64,000 nt of DNA, from positions 2,480,001 through 2,544,000 of the forward strand of contig NZ_JAJEJP010000001.1 of assembly GCF_021390495.1 (NCBI RefSeq). Direction: 5' to 3'. The notes below the pieces were generated by a model. It was not told where the DNA came from. It was given only the letters and a program-made list of their open reading frames with translations, and did not search any database. Shown in pieces: positions 46,011 to 55,670 of the stretch. Positions within the stretch are counted from its first letter, which is position 1, and the number at the start of each line of letters is the position of its first letter. The position numbers and the translations under genes were made by a program. Source of the stretch: Paraburkholderia sp. ZP32-5 (GTDB lineage Bacteria; Pseudomonadota; Gammaproteobacteria; Burkholderiales; Burkholderiaceae).

Positions 46011-46817
46011 ATGACCCAACCGATTCCCAATGTGCTGACGATCGCTGGTTCGGATTCCGGCGGCGGCGCCGGCATTCAGGCCGATCTGAAGGCTTTTTCC
46101 GCGCTCAGCGCGTATGGCGCGAGCGTGATTACCGCGCTGACCGCGCAGAACACGCGCGGCGTCACGGCCATTCACGCGCCGGATGCGGGCTTCATCACCG
46201 CACAGCTCGATGCGGTGTTCGACGATATCCGCATCGATGCAGTGAAGATCGGCATGCTGGCCAATGCGCCGATCGCGCGCGCGGTCGCCGATGCGCTGCG
46301 CCGTCATAAGCCGAAGCACATCGTGCTCGACACGGTGATGATCTCGAAGAGCAATCACGCGCTGCTGCTGCCCGATGCGGTTGCGGCGGTGCGCGACGAA
46401 CTGCTGCCGCTCGCCGATCTGCTGACGCCGAATCTGCCGGAAGCGGCGGCGCTGCTCGGCACGCAGTGCGCCGCCGACGAAGCCGGCATGGTTGAACAAG
46501 GCGAGGCGCTGCGCGCGCTAGGCGCCCGCGCGGTGCTGATGAAAGGCGGCCATCTGAGCGCGGCCGACAGCCCCGACTGGCTGGTGCAGGACAGCGGCAC
46601 GCTGCGTCTGGGCGGTCCGCGCGTGCCGGTGAAGAATACGCACGGCACGGGCTGCACGCTGTCGTCGGCGATCGCGGCGCTGATTCCGCAGCGTGCCGAT
46701 CTGGCGAGCGCGGTCGCGGATGCGAAGGTCTATCTGACCGGCGCGCTGCAGGCAAGCGAGCGGCTCGACGTCGGCAGCGGGGTTGGACCCGTGCATCATT
46801 TTCATCGCTGGTGGTGA
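46011..46817 (+). CDS. thiD: Hydroxymethylpyrimidine (phospho)kinase
   Basis: Phosphorylates HMP and HMP-P in thiamine synthesis and salvage. The 268-residue ribokinase-fold protein has LTIAGSDSGGGAGIQADLKA, TALTAQNTRGV, and the C-terminal anion-hole motif NTHGTGCTLSSAIAA. A TTG six bases earlier would add two residues; ATG 46011 is preferred. No thiE fusion is visible. Confidence 0.95.
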   Translation: MTQPIPNVLTIAGSDSGGGAGIQADLKAFSALSAYGASVITALTAQNTRGVTAIHAPDAGFITAQLDAVFDDIRIDAVKIGMLANAPIARAVADALRRHKPKHIVLDTVMISKSNHALLLPDAVAAVRDELLPLADLLTPNLPEAAALLGTQCAADEAGMVEQGEALRALGARAVLMKGGHLSAADSPDWLVQDSGTLRLGGPRVPVKNTHGTGCTLSSAIAALIPQRADLASAVADAKVYLTGALQASERLDVGSGVGPVHHFHRWW

Positions 46818-46892
46818 CGGCGAGAGCGCCGCTTCCGTTCTGCTTTACTGCTGAGACCGCGGCCGACAGCGCCGACGCTCCAGCGCCGCGCT

Positions 46893-48020
46893 TTATTGCC
46901 GCGCGTAGCGCCGTGCCTGCTCAGGCCACTCGTCGGGCACGATAAAGCCGCGCGAGCGCTCGATCAGATTACCGGCGTGGTCTTCGACGAACGCGGCAAC
47001 CATCACCGGGCCGGGCTGGTTCGACGTCGATGCGGCGAGCGTGAGTGCATCGACGTACGACGCATCCGCCGCGCCGGGCTGTTCGCGTTGCATCGTCAGT
47101 CGCGGCGCAAGCCATTCGAGCCGCGGCAACGCGCGCCACATCCGCGCATGCGCAAGCGCAAAAGCTGGCCAGTCGCCGCGCGTCACCCACCAGCCGCGAC
47201 CATGCGCCGGATCGAGTTCGGGCGCATCCGCCGGCGTCTCGCCATGCCGATAGAACAGCCAGCCTTTGACGAACATTTGCGGCGTCCACGCGCCCGCATA
47301 GCCGGTCGATGCAAACTCGTCGCGCGCGCTCAACGGCAACTGATGATTGAGCAGATGCGCGAGCTTGAGATCGAAACGGTCTTTCAGATTGGGGCCGACG
47401 TAATCGGCGAGACGTGCTGGCGTCGAATCATCCGCGTTGCTCGTGTTGCTTGTGCTGCACACATTGCCCGCGTGCAGATAGCACTTCACCGCAAGCTCCC
47501 AATGCAGCCGCGCGCCCTCGTGGCTCTCCACCAGAAAATCGCATTCGCCGAGCGTGACGCCCGCATGCCGTAGCGCGACACCGGCCGCGACCAGCCGGGC
47601 CGCCGGACCGTGCTGCAGGAACCAGCCGAGCAGCCGTTCAGCGTAGCGGCCAAGACGAGTGATACGAGTCGCCGCGAGATCGCGGTGCAGCGGGTCGGGA
47701 TTGGTATCGAGCGCGTAGAGCCAGTCGATCGTGGCCTGCCATTCCTGTGCTGTTTCGAACGGATTCGCCAGCACACCCAGCGGAGGTTGCGGACGCAATA
47801 GATCGGGACTCAGCAGCAGCCACGCGAGATCGCGGACGGCGGCATCGCGCAATGGTTCGCGCGGGAGATTGAACGGCGTACTGAATTGAATGCTGGAAGG
47901 CAGGTCTGACGACGCGGCGATCCGCGTCTCGCCGCGCGCCCCGAGCAATGCAGTGAAAAGCGCGGCGCGGCTGGCAGGCTCGATGGCATCGCCCGCCGCT
48001 CCGTCATTCGACGTGATCAC
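46893..48020 (-). CDS. DUF1853 family protein
   Basis: A 375-residue soluble protein with the features of DUF1853: RDLAWLLLSPDLL near the N-terminus, RLGRYAERLLGWFLQ, and a charged VTLGECDFLVESHEGARLHW that resembles a PD-(D/E)xK-like nuclease core (D/E...ExK with AVKCYL immediately after). That nuclease reading is my inference; function is not established. It starts at GTG 48020, overlapping the uracil-DNA glycosylase stop as GTGA, so the two are translationally coupled. Family members occur in proteobacteria, usually uncharacterised. Confidence 0.85.
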   Translation of the reverse strand: MITSNDGAAGDAIEPASRAALFTALLGARGETRIAASSDLPSSIQFSTPFNLPREPLRDAAVRDLAWLLLSPDLLRPQPPLGVLANPFETAQEWQATIDWLYALDTNPDPLHRDLAATRITRLGRYAERLLGWFLQHGPAARLVAAGVALRHAGVTLGECDFLVESHEGARLHWELAVKCYLHAGNVCSTSNTSNADDSTPARLADYVGPNLKDRFDLKLAHLLNHQLPLSARDEFASTGYAGAWTPQMFVKGWLFYRHGETPADAPELDPAHGRGWWVTRGDWPAFALAHARMWRALPRLEWLAPRLTMQREQPGAADASYVDALTLAASTSNQPGPVMVAAFVEDHAGNLIERSRGFIVPDEWPEQARRYARQ

Positions 48021-49090
48021 TCCGCTTCGCTCGACGGCGCGCCGCCGCCCTTGAGCCACGTATCGCGCGCGAGGCACAGATCCGCCCAGGCCTTCGCCTT
48101 GTCCGGCAGACTGCGCAGCAGATACGCGGGGTGATACGTGACGATCACCGGCACGCCCTCGTACGTATGCACGCGACCGCGCAGCGACGAAATGCTCGCC
48201 TCGGTCTTCAACAGACTTTGCGCGGCGAATCGCCCGAGCGCGACGATCAGCTTCGGCTTCACGAGCGACACCTGACGTTGCAGATACGGCTCGCAGCGCG
48301 CGACTTCATCCGGCTGCGGATTGCGGTTACCGGGCGGACGGCACTTGATCACGTTCGCGATATAGACATTCGTGCCGCGTGCAAGCGCGAGCGAATGCAG
48401 CATGTTGTCGAGCAGCTTGCCGGCCTGACCGACGAACGGCTCGCCCTGGCGGTCCTCGTTCTCGCCAGGTGCCTCGCCGATCAGCATCCAGTCGGCGTCG
48501 CGATCGCCGACGCCGAATACCGTGTTCGTGCGCTTCTCGCACAGCCGGCACGCCTGACACGCGGCGACGCGCTCGCCGAGCGCGTCCCAGTCGAGCGTGT
48601 GGATGGCGGGCAGCATCGGTGCGTCGTGGCGTGCTTCGGCGGAGGTGAATGCGGATGCCGGTGCGCTCGCGGACGGGTCGTCGAACCACGCGAAGTCGTC
48701 ATCGGGCGGGATATCGAGGTTCGACGGTTCGGGGGACGGCTGGGGCTGTTGCGACGAGGGTTGCCGCGGCGCGTCGTCTTCGTATCGCGAGTGGGACGGT
48801 GCCGGTTCGCGTTGCGTCGGCGGCTCGCGTGTGTCGGCGGGTGAGCGCATCGATTCGCGCATCGATTCACGCACGGGTGGGGTCGCGGTCTCCGCACGCT
48901 GGATGTGCGCAACGGCTTCCGCCGCTTCGGCAGGCGCATCGTGCGCACCATGCGCAATGTCGCTAGCCGGCGCCGCCTCGGCATGGTCCGCAGTCTGCGC
49001 ATCCCCCGCTACCTCGCGCGCCGCGATCCCGCGACGCACCCACAGCGGCGAGAGTCCGAATTCTTCCAGCACCGATTCATGCAGCGCCAT
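48017..49090 (-). CDS. Family 4 (iron-sulfur) uracil-DNA glycosylase with long linker
   Basis: Removes uracil from DNA. The 357-residue product has a short conserved N-terminus ([20 protein letters not shown]), about 130 residues of low-complexity Pro/Ser/Arg/Ala linker (roughly 25-160), then the catalytic domain. The domain shows C178-x2-C181-x2-C184 and further Cys in [11 protein letters not shown] and VARCEPYLQ for the 4Fe-4S cluster, motif [18 protein letters not shown] and motif [11 protein letters not shown]. The ATG at 49090 has GGAGGG upstream. It overlaps rimI by 14 bases and the DUF1853 gene by 4. Confidence 0.93.
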   Translation of the reverse strand: MALHESVLEEFGLSPLWVRRGIAAREVAGDAQTADHAEAAPASDIAHGAHDAPAEAAEAVAHIQRAETATPPVRESMRESMRSPADTREPPTQREPAPSHSRYEDDAPRQPSSQQPQPSPEPSNLDIPPDDDFAWFDDPSASAPASAFTSAEARHDAPMLPAIHTLDWDALGERVAACQACRLCEKRTNTVFGVGDRDADWMLIGEAPGENEDRQGEPFVGQAGKLLDNMLHSLALARGTNVYIANVIKCRPPGNRNPQPDEVARCEPYLQRQVSLVKPKLIVALGRFAAQSLLKTEASISSLRGRVHTYEGVPVIVTYHPAYLLRSLPDKAKAWADLCLARDTWLKGGGAPSSEAE

Positions 49091-49571
49091 CTGCGCCCTC
49101 CATGGCAAACGAATAACGCATCACGATCGCGTCCTCCCGGCTGCGATGTCGCGCCGGATAATAATTTTTGCGCCGGCCGATCGATGCGAAGCCGAAGCGC
49201 TCGTATAGCCGGATCGCCCGATGATTCGACGGCCGCACTTCGAGCAGCAGCCCTTCGAGCTTTTCGGCGCGCGTGATGCGCACCGCCTCGCGCAGCAACG
49301 CGAGACCGGCGCCCGCGCCTTGCGCCTGCGGCGTCACGCACAGATTGAGCAGATGCATTTCGTCGACTACCGGCATCAGCACGCAATAGCCGATCAGCGC
49401 GCCTGTCACGTGCCGCAGACAGACGCCGAAATAGCCGTTGCGCAGCGAGTCGCCGAAATTGCCGCGGCTCCACGGAAACTCATACGCGAGCTTCTCGATG
49501 GCGGCGACTTCGTCCAGGTCGCTTTCGGTCATCGGCGACATGTAGCGGTCCGTGAGTAGCACGCCGCTCAT
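49077..49571 (-). CDS. rimI: Ribosomal protein S18-alanine N-acetyltransferase
   Basis: GNAT enzyme that acetylates the N-terminal Ala of S18. The 164-residue protein has EKLAYEFPWSRGNFGDSL, the acetyl-CoA loop VTPQAQGAGAGLALLREA, and EVRPSNHRAIRLYERFGF with RRKNYYPA, all RimI motifs. Its ATG overlaps the tsaB stop as ATGA, and tsaB-rimI is a common pairing. Confidence 0.95.
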   Translation of the reverse strand: MSGVLLTDRYMSPMTESDLDEVAAIEKLAYEFPWSRGNFGDSLRNGYFGVCLRHVTGALIGYCVLMPVVDEMHLLNLCVTPQAQGAGAGLALLREAVRITRAEKLEGLLLEVRPSNHRAIRLYERFGFASIGRRKNYYPARHRSREDAIVMRYSFAMEGADGAA

Positions 49572-50383
49572 GGACTCGCCTTATCGCCGGACGTGTGCCC
49601 GCGCGCGCCATCGCGCGCACTGCTCGCCGCCTGCTCCGCCCTCGCCGCTTTTTCGGCAATGCGCTCGGCCGTGGTCTGCGCGACCTTGTCGCGCACGTAG
49701 TCGGGCGCGGCCTGGTCGGCGCGCACCGTGCGTCCGGCATGAAACGCGCGCAGTGCAGCGTAAGCGAGCGGCACCGCATGCGGCAGCGCGTCGCCATCAA
49801 TGCGCCGCGCGGCGGCCGCCGCCGGCAGTCGCTCGCCGAACGCGGCTGCCGCATTGCCGGCGAGCGTGAACGGTACGTCGGGCAACGCGAGCCGATCTGG
49901 CGCATCGAGCGACGCGGTTTGCACGGTGCGCCATTCGTGTTGCGCGTCGTCCCACGCGTAATCGGCCCAATAGATTTCGTCCATGCGCGCGTCGAGCGCG
50001 GCGAGCACACGGGTTGCCGACGGATCGCGCAGACGGGCGCTCTCGGCACACGCGAGCAGCGTACCCACCGGCACGACCGGCAGATTGAGGCCGAACGCGA
50101 GGCCCTGCGCGACGCCGGTCGCGGTGCGCAGACCCGTGAACGAGCCAGGACCGGAGCCGAACGCGATCGCATCGCAGTCCGCGAGCGCGAGACCGGCTTC
50201 GTCGAACAGCTCGCGAATCGCGGGCAGCAGGCGCGTGCTGGAAACCGCGCCGGTCTGTTCGTGGCGCAGCCAGATGCGGGGTTCGGCGGTGGGCTGACCG
50301 ATCGCATCGACGCTCGCTGACAGCAGCGCCGCCGAACAGAATTCGGTCGAGGTATCGAGGGCAAGGAGCACTGTTTGAGTCAT
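49568..50383 (-). CDS. tsaB: tRNA threonylcarbamoyladenosine biosynthesis protein TsaB
   Basis: Non-catalytic partner of TsaD in making the t6A37 modification of ANN-decoding tRNAs. The 271-residue ASKHA-fold protein begins MTQTVLLALDTSTEFCSAAL and contains AIAFGSGPGSFTGLRTATGV, the TsaB signature. No good ribosome site precedes ATG 50383; a TACAAT stands only seven bases upstream. The C-terminal ~60 residues are Arg/Ala-rich and low complexity, longer than E. coli TsaB (231 residues). Confidence 0.94.
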   Translation of the reverse strand: MTQTVLLALDTSTEFCSAALLSASVDAIGQPTAEPRIWLRHEQTGAVSSTRLLPAIRELFDEAGLALADCDAIAFGSGPGSFTGLRTATGVAQGLAFGLNLPVVPVGTLLACAESARLRDPSATRVLAALDARMDEIYWADYAWDDAQHEWRTVQTASLDAPDRLALPDVPFTLAGNAAAAFGERLPAAAAARRIDGDALPHAVPLAYAALRAFHAGRTVRADQAAPDYVRDKVAQTTAERIAEKAARAEQAASSARDGARGHTSGDKASP

Positions 50384-50561
50384 GGACCGTATTGTAATCG
50401 GCACCGTGCGCGCGGATGGTGGTTTGCGGCCAGCTTGCGCGGAAGCTGGAGCGCACGTCTGCAAGGGCCCGCCGTTTGGAATAAGCCCTCGGCTCCGTAG
50501 CGGCGCTGCGTTGCTATGATTCCCGGCCGACCTCATCGCTCGCTCAACGAGACAAACGACC

Positions 50562-50831
50562 ATGACCGACATCAACACCCAGTTCGCACAAGCCCAGCAA
50601 GACGTCCAGCAATTGCCGGAGCGTCCGGGCAATCTCACCCTGCTGCGCCTCTACGCGCTCTTCAAGCAAGGCAGCGAAGGCGACGTGCAGGGCGACAAAC
50701 CGGGCTTTACCGACATCGTCGGCAAATACAAGTACGACGCGTGGGCCGCGCTCAAAGGCACCGCACCGGACGCTGCGAAGCAGCAATATGTGGAGCTCGT
50801 CGAATCGCTGAAGAGCGGTACCGCGGCCTGA
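50562..50831 (+). CDS. Acyl-CoA-binding protein
   Basis: A small cytosolic four-helix protein that binds long-chain acyl-CoA esters. The 89 residues match the ACBP fold in length and in the motifs TLLRLYALFKQGSEGDV and GKYKYDAWAALKGTAPDAAK, with the Tyr/Lys acyl-CoA contacts. It is common in eukaryotes and scattered among proteobacteria, including Burkholderiales. It stands alone, divergent from tsaB. Confidence 0.92.
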   Translation: MTDINTQFAQAQQDVQQLPERPGNLTLLRLYALFKQGSEGDVQGDKPGFTDIVGKYKYDAWAALKGTAPDAAKQQYVELVESLKSGTAA

Positions 50832-50837
50832 ATCGAT

Positions 50838-50866
50838 CGCGCTTCGCGCGCTCGCCGCGAAGCGCG
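50838..50866 (+). terminator. GC-rich hairpin after the acyl-CoA-binding protein gene
   Basis: An 11-base stem CGCGCTTCGCG/CGCGAAGCGCG (50838-50848 with 50856-50866, 7-base loop) starts six bases after the stop. No T tract follows, so termination is uncertain. Confidence 0.4.
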
Positions 50867-51017
50867 TGAGAGGCCAACGCCGTCGCTGTCCCCGGCGCTG
50901 GCCAGACGCAACGTTGCGCCGCTCGTCCGACGCCGCAAAAGCCGCTGCCCTACCTCATTGCAGCGATCTTTTCTCCAGGGCACGCTATGAACAGTGGCGC
51001 AGTGCAGCAAACTTCTA

Positions 51018-51023
51018 TATAAT
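51018..51023 (+). promoter_or_regulatory. Candidate -10 box of the DEAD-box helicase gene
   Basis: A perfect TATAAT with a poor -35 (TGGCGC at 50995-51000, spacing 17). Transcription starting near 51030 would leave a leader of about 315 bases before the helicase ATG. Confidence 0.45.
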
Positions 51024-51345
51024 GCCGCCTGCGCTTCACTGTGTGGCTCCGCTTTCGAGTAGTCCGCGCAAAGCAGCGTCCCATAGCGTTTGCTCCAATC
51101 CAGTTTAGAACCTGTCCCCTTCTGCCTAGCCCTCTACGGGCTCAAGTCCCAGGCTGGCGGCACGCCATAGTGGCATGTCGCATTCGATACAGCTTCTAAC
51201 AAAAAGCTCGCCTTCATTGTCGCGAGTTGCCCCCGTTTTTTGATTTGCTCGCTGCTTCTTTGCTCGCTGAATCCGACGACTTGGGTATGCCGATTGGCGT
51301 TGACGTTTCATTTGATGAACCCCCAGGATCGTTTTAAGGATTCAC

Positions 51346-52974
51346 ATGACTTTGAGCAACACTCCTAGCAGCCCGTTGAACGCGATCGCCGATGAGGCGC
51401 TCGGTCTTGCCCCCGCAGCGAACACCACGCCGGCCGATGCGCCGGCTGACGCCGGCAAGCCGACCTTCGCGTCGCTCGGGCTGTCCGCGGACGTCGTCTC
51501 GGCGTTGACCGCCGCCGGCTACGAGCACCCGACGCCGGTTCAACAGCGCGCGGTGCCCGCCGGGATCGCCGGGCGCGACCTGCTGGTTTCGAGCCCGACG
51601 GGCTCGGGCAAGACCGCCGCCTTCATGCTGCCGGCTATCGAGCGTTTCTCCCAGCTGCAAAAAGCCCAGGCAAGCCAGCCGCGCGAGCCGCGCCCGGCCG
51701 ACGGTGGCCGCGGCCGCCGTCCGCAGCCGGTCGCACGTCCGACCATGCTGGTGCTGACCCCCACGCGCGAACTCGCGATGCAGGTCACGACCGCCGCGGC
51801 AACGTACGGCAAGCACCTGAAGCGGCTGCGCACCGTCAGCATTCTCGGCGGCGTCGCCTACGGCCAGCAGCTGATGCTGCTCGCGAAGAACCCGGAAATC
51901 CTCGTGGCCACGCCGGGCCGTCTGATCGACCATCTCGAACGCGGCCGCATCGATCTGTCGCAACTGCAGATTCTCGTGCTCGACGAAGCCGACCGCATGC
52001 TCGACATGGGCTTCATCGACGACATCGATACGATCGTCGCCGAGACGCCGGCCACGCGTCAGACCATGCTGTTCTCGGCCACGCTCGACGGCAAGATCGG
52101 TTCGCTGACCGGCCGTCTGCTGAAGGATCCGGAGCGTATCGAGATCGTCCAGCGCATGGAGCAGCGCACCAACATCGCGCAAACCGTCCACTACGTCGAC
52201 GACCGCGATCACAAGGACCGTCTGCTCGACCATCTGCTGCGTGACGAAGGCCTCGACCAGGCCATCGTCTTCACGGCTACCAAGATGGACGCCGACCAGC
52301 TCGCGGGCCGTCTGGCCGACGCCGGCTTCGAATCGGCCGCGCTGCACGGCGATCTGCCGCAAGGCGCCCGCAACCGCACGATCCGCGCACTGCGCGAGCG
52401 CCGTGTGCGCGTGCTGGTGGCAACCGACGTCGCCGCGCGCGGTATCGACATCCCCGGCATCACGCACGTGTTCAACTATGACCTGCCGAAGTTCGCCGAA
52501 GACTACGTGCACCGTATCGGCCGTACCGGCCGCGCGGGCCGCTCCGGTGTCGCGGTGAGCCTCGTGCATCACGCGGAACAGGGCGCGCTGAAGCGGATCG
52601 AGCGTTTCGTGCGCACGCCGCTGCCGGTCAACGTCGTCGAAGGTTTCGAGCCGCGCAAGGCGCCGCCTTCGGGCAATGGCCGTCCTGGTTTCGGCGGCCG
52701 CGGTCGTCCGGGTGGCAACGGCGGCCGCCGCTTCGGCAGCGGCTCGGGCAAGCCGGGCGGCTACGGCGGCTCGCGCAGCGGCAATAGCAATGGCAATGGC
52801 AACAGCTGGGGCAACAAGTCGGCTGGCGGTTCGCGCGAAGGCGGCTATGGCTCGCGCGACGGCCAGGGCGGCTCGCGTGACGGTTATGGTTCGCGTGAAG
52901 GCTACGGCGGTTCGCGCGACGGTTATAGCGCACGCCGCAACGACGGCCCGCGCACGGCGCGTCGCGGCAGCTAA
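51346..52974 (+). CDS. DEAD-box RNA helicase (RhlE-like) with Gly/Arg-rich tail
   Basis: ATP-dependent RNA unwinding, likely in ribosome assembly or RNA decay. The 542-residue protein has the Q motif (FASLGLSADVVSALTAAGYE), motif I SSPTGSGKTAAF (Lys near 89), PTRELAMQV, VATPGRLIDHL, VLDEADRMLDMGF, SAT, and the second-domain motifs DVAARGIDIPGI and HRIGRTGRAGRSG. The last ~110 residues are Gly/Arg/Ser/Asn repeats with RGG-like and GSR/YGSR units, probably RNA-binding and disordered. RhlE and SrmB/DbpA-type roles cannot be separated by sequence reading alone. Confidence 0.93.
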   Translation: MTLSNTPSSPLNAIADEALGLAPAANTTPADAPADAGKPTFASLGLSADVVSALTAAGYEHPTPVQQRAVPAGIAGRDLLVSSPTGSGKTAAFMLPAIERFSQLQKAQASQPREPRPADGGRGRRPQPVARPTMLVLTPTRELAMQVTTAAATYGKHLKRLRTVSILGGVAYGQQLMLLAKNPEILVATPGRLIDHLERGRIDLSQLQILVLDEADRMLDMGFIDDIDTIVAETPATRQTMLFSATLDGKIGSLTGRLLKDPERIEIVQRMEQRTNIAQTVHYVDDRDHKDRLLDHLLRDEGLDQAIVFTATKMDADQLAGRLADAGFESAALHGDLPQGARNRTIRALRERRVRVLVATDVAARGIDIPGITHVFNYDLPKFAEDYVHRIGRTGRAGRSGVAVSLVHHAEQGALKRIERFVRTPLPVNVVEGFEPRKAPPSGNGRPGFGGRGRPGGNGGRRFGSGSGKPGGYGGSRSGNSNGNGNSWGNKSAGGSREGGYGSRDGQGGSRDGYGSREGYGGSRDGYSARRNDGPRTARRGS

Positions 52975-53438
52975 TCGCTGTTCACCGCTACTGATCGCGG
53001 TAGCACGCAGGCAAGCGGCCAGACGAGGCCGCTACGCTTGCCGCGCAACGATGCGCATCTGACAGCCCGGACGATTTCCTTCGTCCATCAAACAAAAAAC
53101 CGGTGCTCAGGCACCGGTTTTTTTTCGCCCGGCGCTCGCCCACCCTAAATTTCACGATGTGACAAATTTTTTTGCGTCGTAAAAAATCATGTTGCAAGGC
53201 ACAAGTGCGCAATTGCGATAGGGAAAATAACGTTTCTCAATATGAAACTAAAATCACAACCGATTGATTTTAATAAGGAATAAATATTGGAAAAACGCTT
53301 TGCTGCGTCTATTGAGGGATCGGCGATTTGCCTAGACTCTTATATAAGACTTCACGAAACAGAACGCCCCAGCAGGCCGGACGCTTCGACGAAGACAGAG
53401 TCACCCATCCTCGATAACCGGCAAATAAGGAGCACGTC
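52975..53438. other. Intergenic region between the helicase and aceA (464 bases)
   Basis: After the helicase terminator the sequence turns clearly AT-rich (53150-53360), unlike its surroundings, as expected for a regulated promoter. It contains the 10-base palindrome CGCAATTGCG (53208-53217) and TATATAAG near 53340, a possible -10, roughly 95 bases before aceA. I cannot assign a specific regulator. Confidence 0.55.
53094..53125 (+). terminator. Rho-independent terminator of the helicase gene
   Basis: Stem CCGGTGC/GCACCGG (53100-53106 with 53111-53117), loop TCAG, followed by eight T. An A tract on the other side could make it work in both directions. Confidence 0.92.
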
Positions 53439-54749
<1,311 letters not shown>

Positions 54750-55054
54750 CGCCGAGAGCACGCGGGCCGGCCGTTGGCCGCTCCCGTGCCCCGATCCCGG
54801 GAACGATCGGCAAAACGTCGAGCGACGCCGTCAGAGCGTCGCCGGCACAGGGAGGGGCCATGCCGCCCCGGACTCGCAGCACGCCCTGCAGTGAGCGTTG
54901 CGGCGAGCTTCGTGAGGTGAGGCCGGAGTCTGAGAGAAGCCAGCACGCGCCAACAGCGTGCGGCAAACCTGAACGCGCCGGCGCCGACGTCATACCGCCG
55001 GCGCGTTTTTTTCGAAACCGTCCAGATCGCAATGGATGCCAACCGCGCGCCGTT
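54750..55054. other. Intergenic region after aceA (305 bases)
   Basis: Convergent gap between aceA and the universal stress protein gene. Apart from the aceA terminator near its right end I see nothing; short Arg-rich frames here are GC shadows. Confidence 0.6.
54973..55012 (+). terminator. Rho-independent terminator of aceA
   Basis: An 11-base stem ACGCGCCGGCG/CGCCGGCGCGT (54973-54983 with 54996-55006, 12-base loop) is followed by a run of seven T that includes the last stem base. Confidence 0.88.
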
Positions 55055-55489
55055 TCAGCGATACACGATCACCGGGATCTTCGTATGCGTCAGCACCCGC
55101 TGCGTTTCGCTGCCGATCAGCAGGCTGCCGAGTCCGCGCCGCCCGTGCGAGGCCATGAAGATCACGTCGCAGCCGCCCTGCTCGGCCGCTTCGATGATGC
55201 CGAGATACGGCGCCGGATGCACGCTCGTGCGGCTCTGCACACTCACGCCGACCCGACGCGCGGCCTGTTCCACCTCGCGCAGATGCAGGCGTGCCTCGCG
55301 CTCGCTGCGCTGCAGGAATTCGCCGGGCGGCTCGACCGCGACGTCGGAGAACGGCGAGTACGGATATTGCGGCAGACACGCGTACGCGGTAACTCGCGCG
55401 CCGACAGCCTGCGCGAGATCGATCGCGCCCGCCATCGCCTTGCGCGACAGGTCTGAACCATCGGTCGGAACCAGGATGTGCGTGAACAT
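55055..55489 (-). CDS. Universal stress protein (UspA family)
   Basis: A 144-residue Rossmann-like protein. It starts MFTHILVPTDGSDLSRKAM and carries the ATP-binding motif of ATP-type Usp proteins, G-x2-G-x9-G-S, in MASHGRRGLGSLLIGSETQRV. Role is stress survival by binding adenine nucleotides; the exact target is unknown. ATG 55489 is preferred over an earlier start because a GGAGGA lies about six bases upstream. Confidence 0.92.
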   Translation of the reverse strand: MFTHILVPTDGSDLSRKAMAGAIDLAQAVGARVTAYACLPQYPYSPFSDVAVEPPGEFLQRSEREARLHLREVEQAARRVGVSVQSRTSVHPAPYLGIIEAAEQGGCDVIFMASHGRRGLGSLLIGSETQRVLTHTKIPVIVYR

Positions 55490-55670
55490 GATGTCCTCCG
55501 TCACCGGCTGCGCGCAGCGCGGCGTCAGCGTTCAACGAAGCCCGGCCCGCGGGCCGCTCGCATCGATTGTAGTGCGTGCGGATGTGGGTGAGGATCAGTC
55601 GAGGGTCTGTCCGGATGCCGGAAGTCCGGTACGCATCACGCGGCCGTGTCGTGCCGCGCAAGCCGCGCGC

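Larger units (their letters stand above)
50832..51345. other. Intergenic region between the acyl-CoA-binding protein gene and the helicase (514 bases)
   Basis: No gene is supported. Its start holds an 11-base GC stem just past the upstream stop. A candidate -10 with a roughly 315-base transcribed leader to the helicase occupies the rest. One short minus-strand frame here (51126-51311) looks accidental. Confidence 0.6.

Noticed and set aside
51126..51311. 61-codon minus-strand frame in the helicase leader
   Set aside because: Basic, featureless, no ribosome site, antisense to the probable leader.
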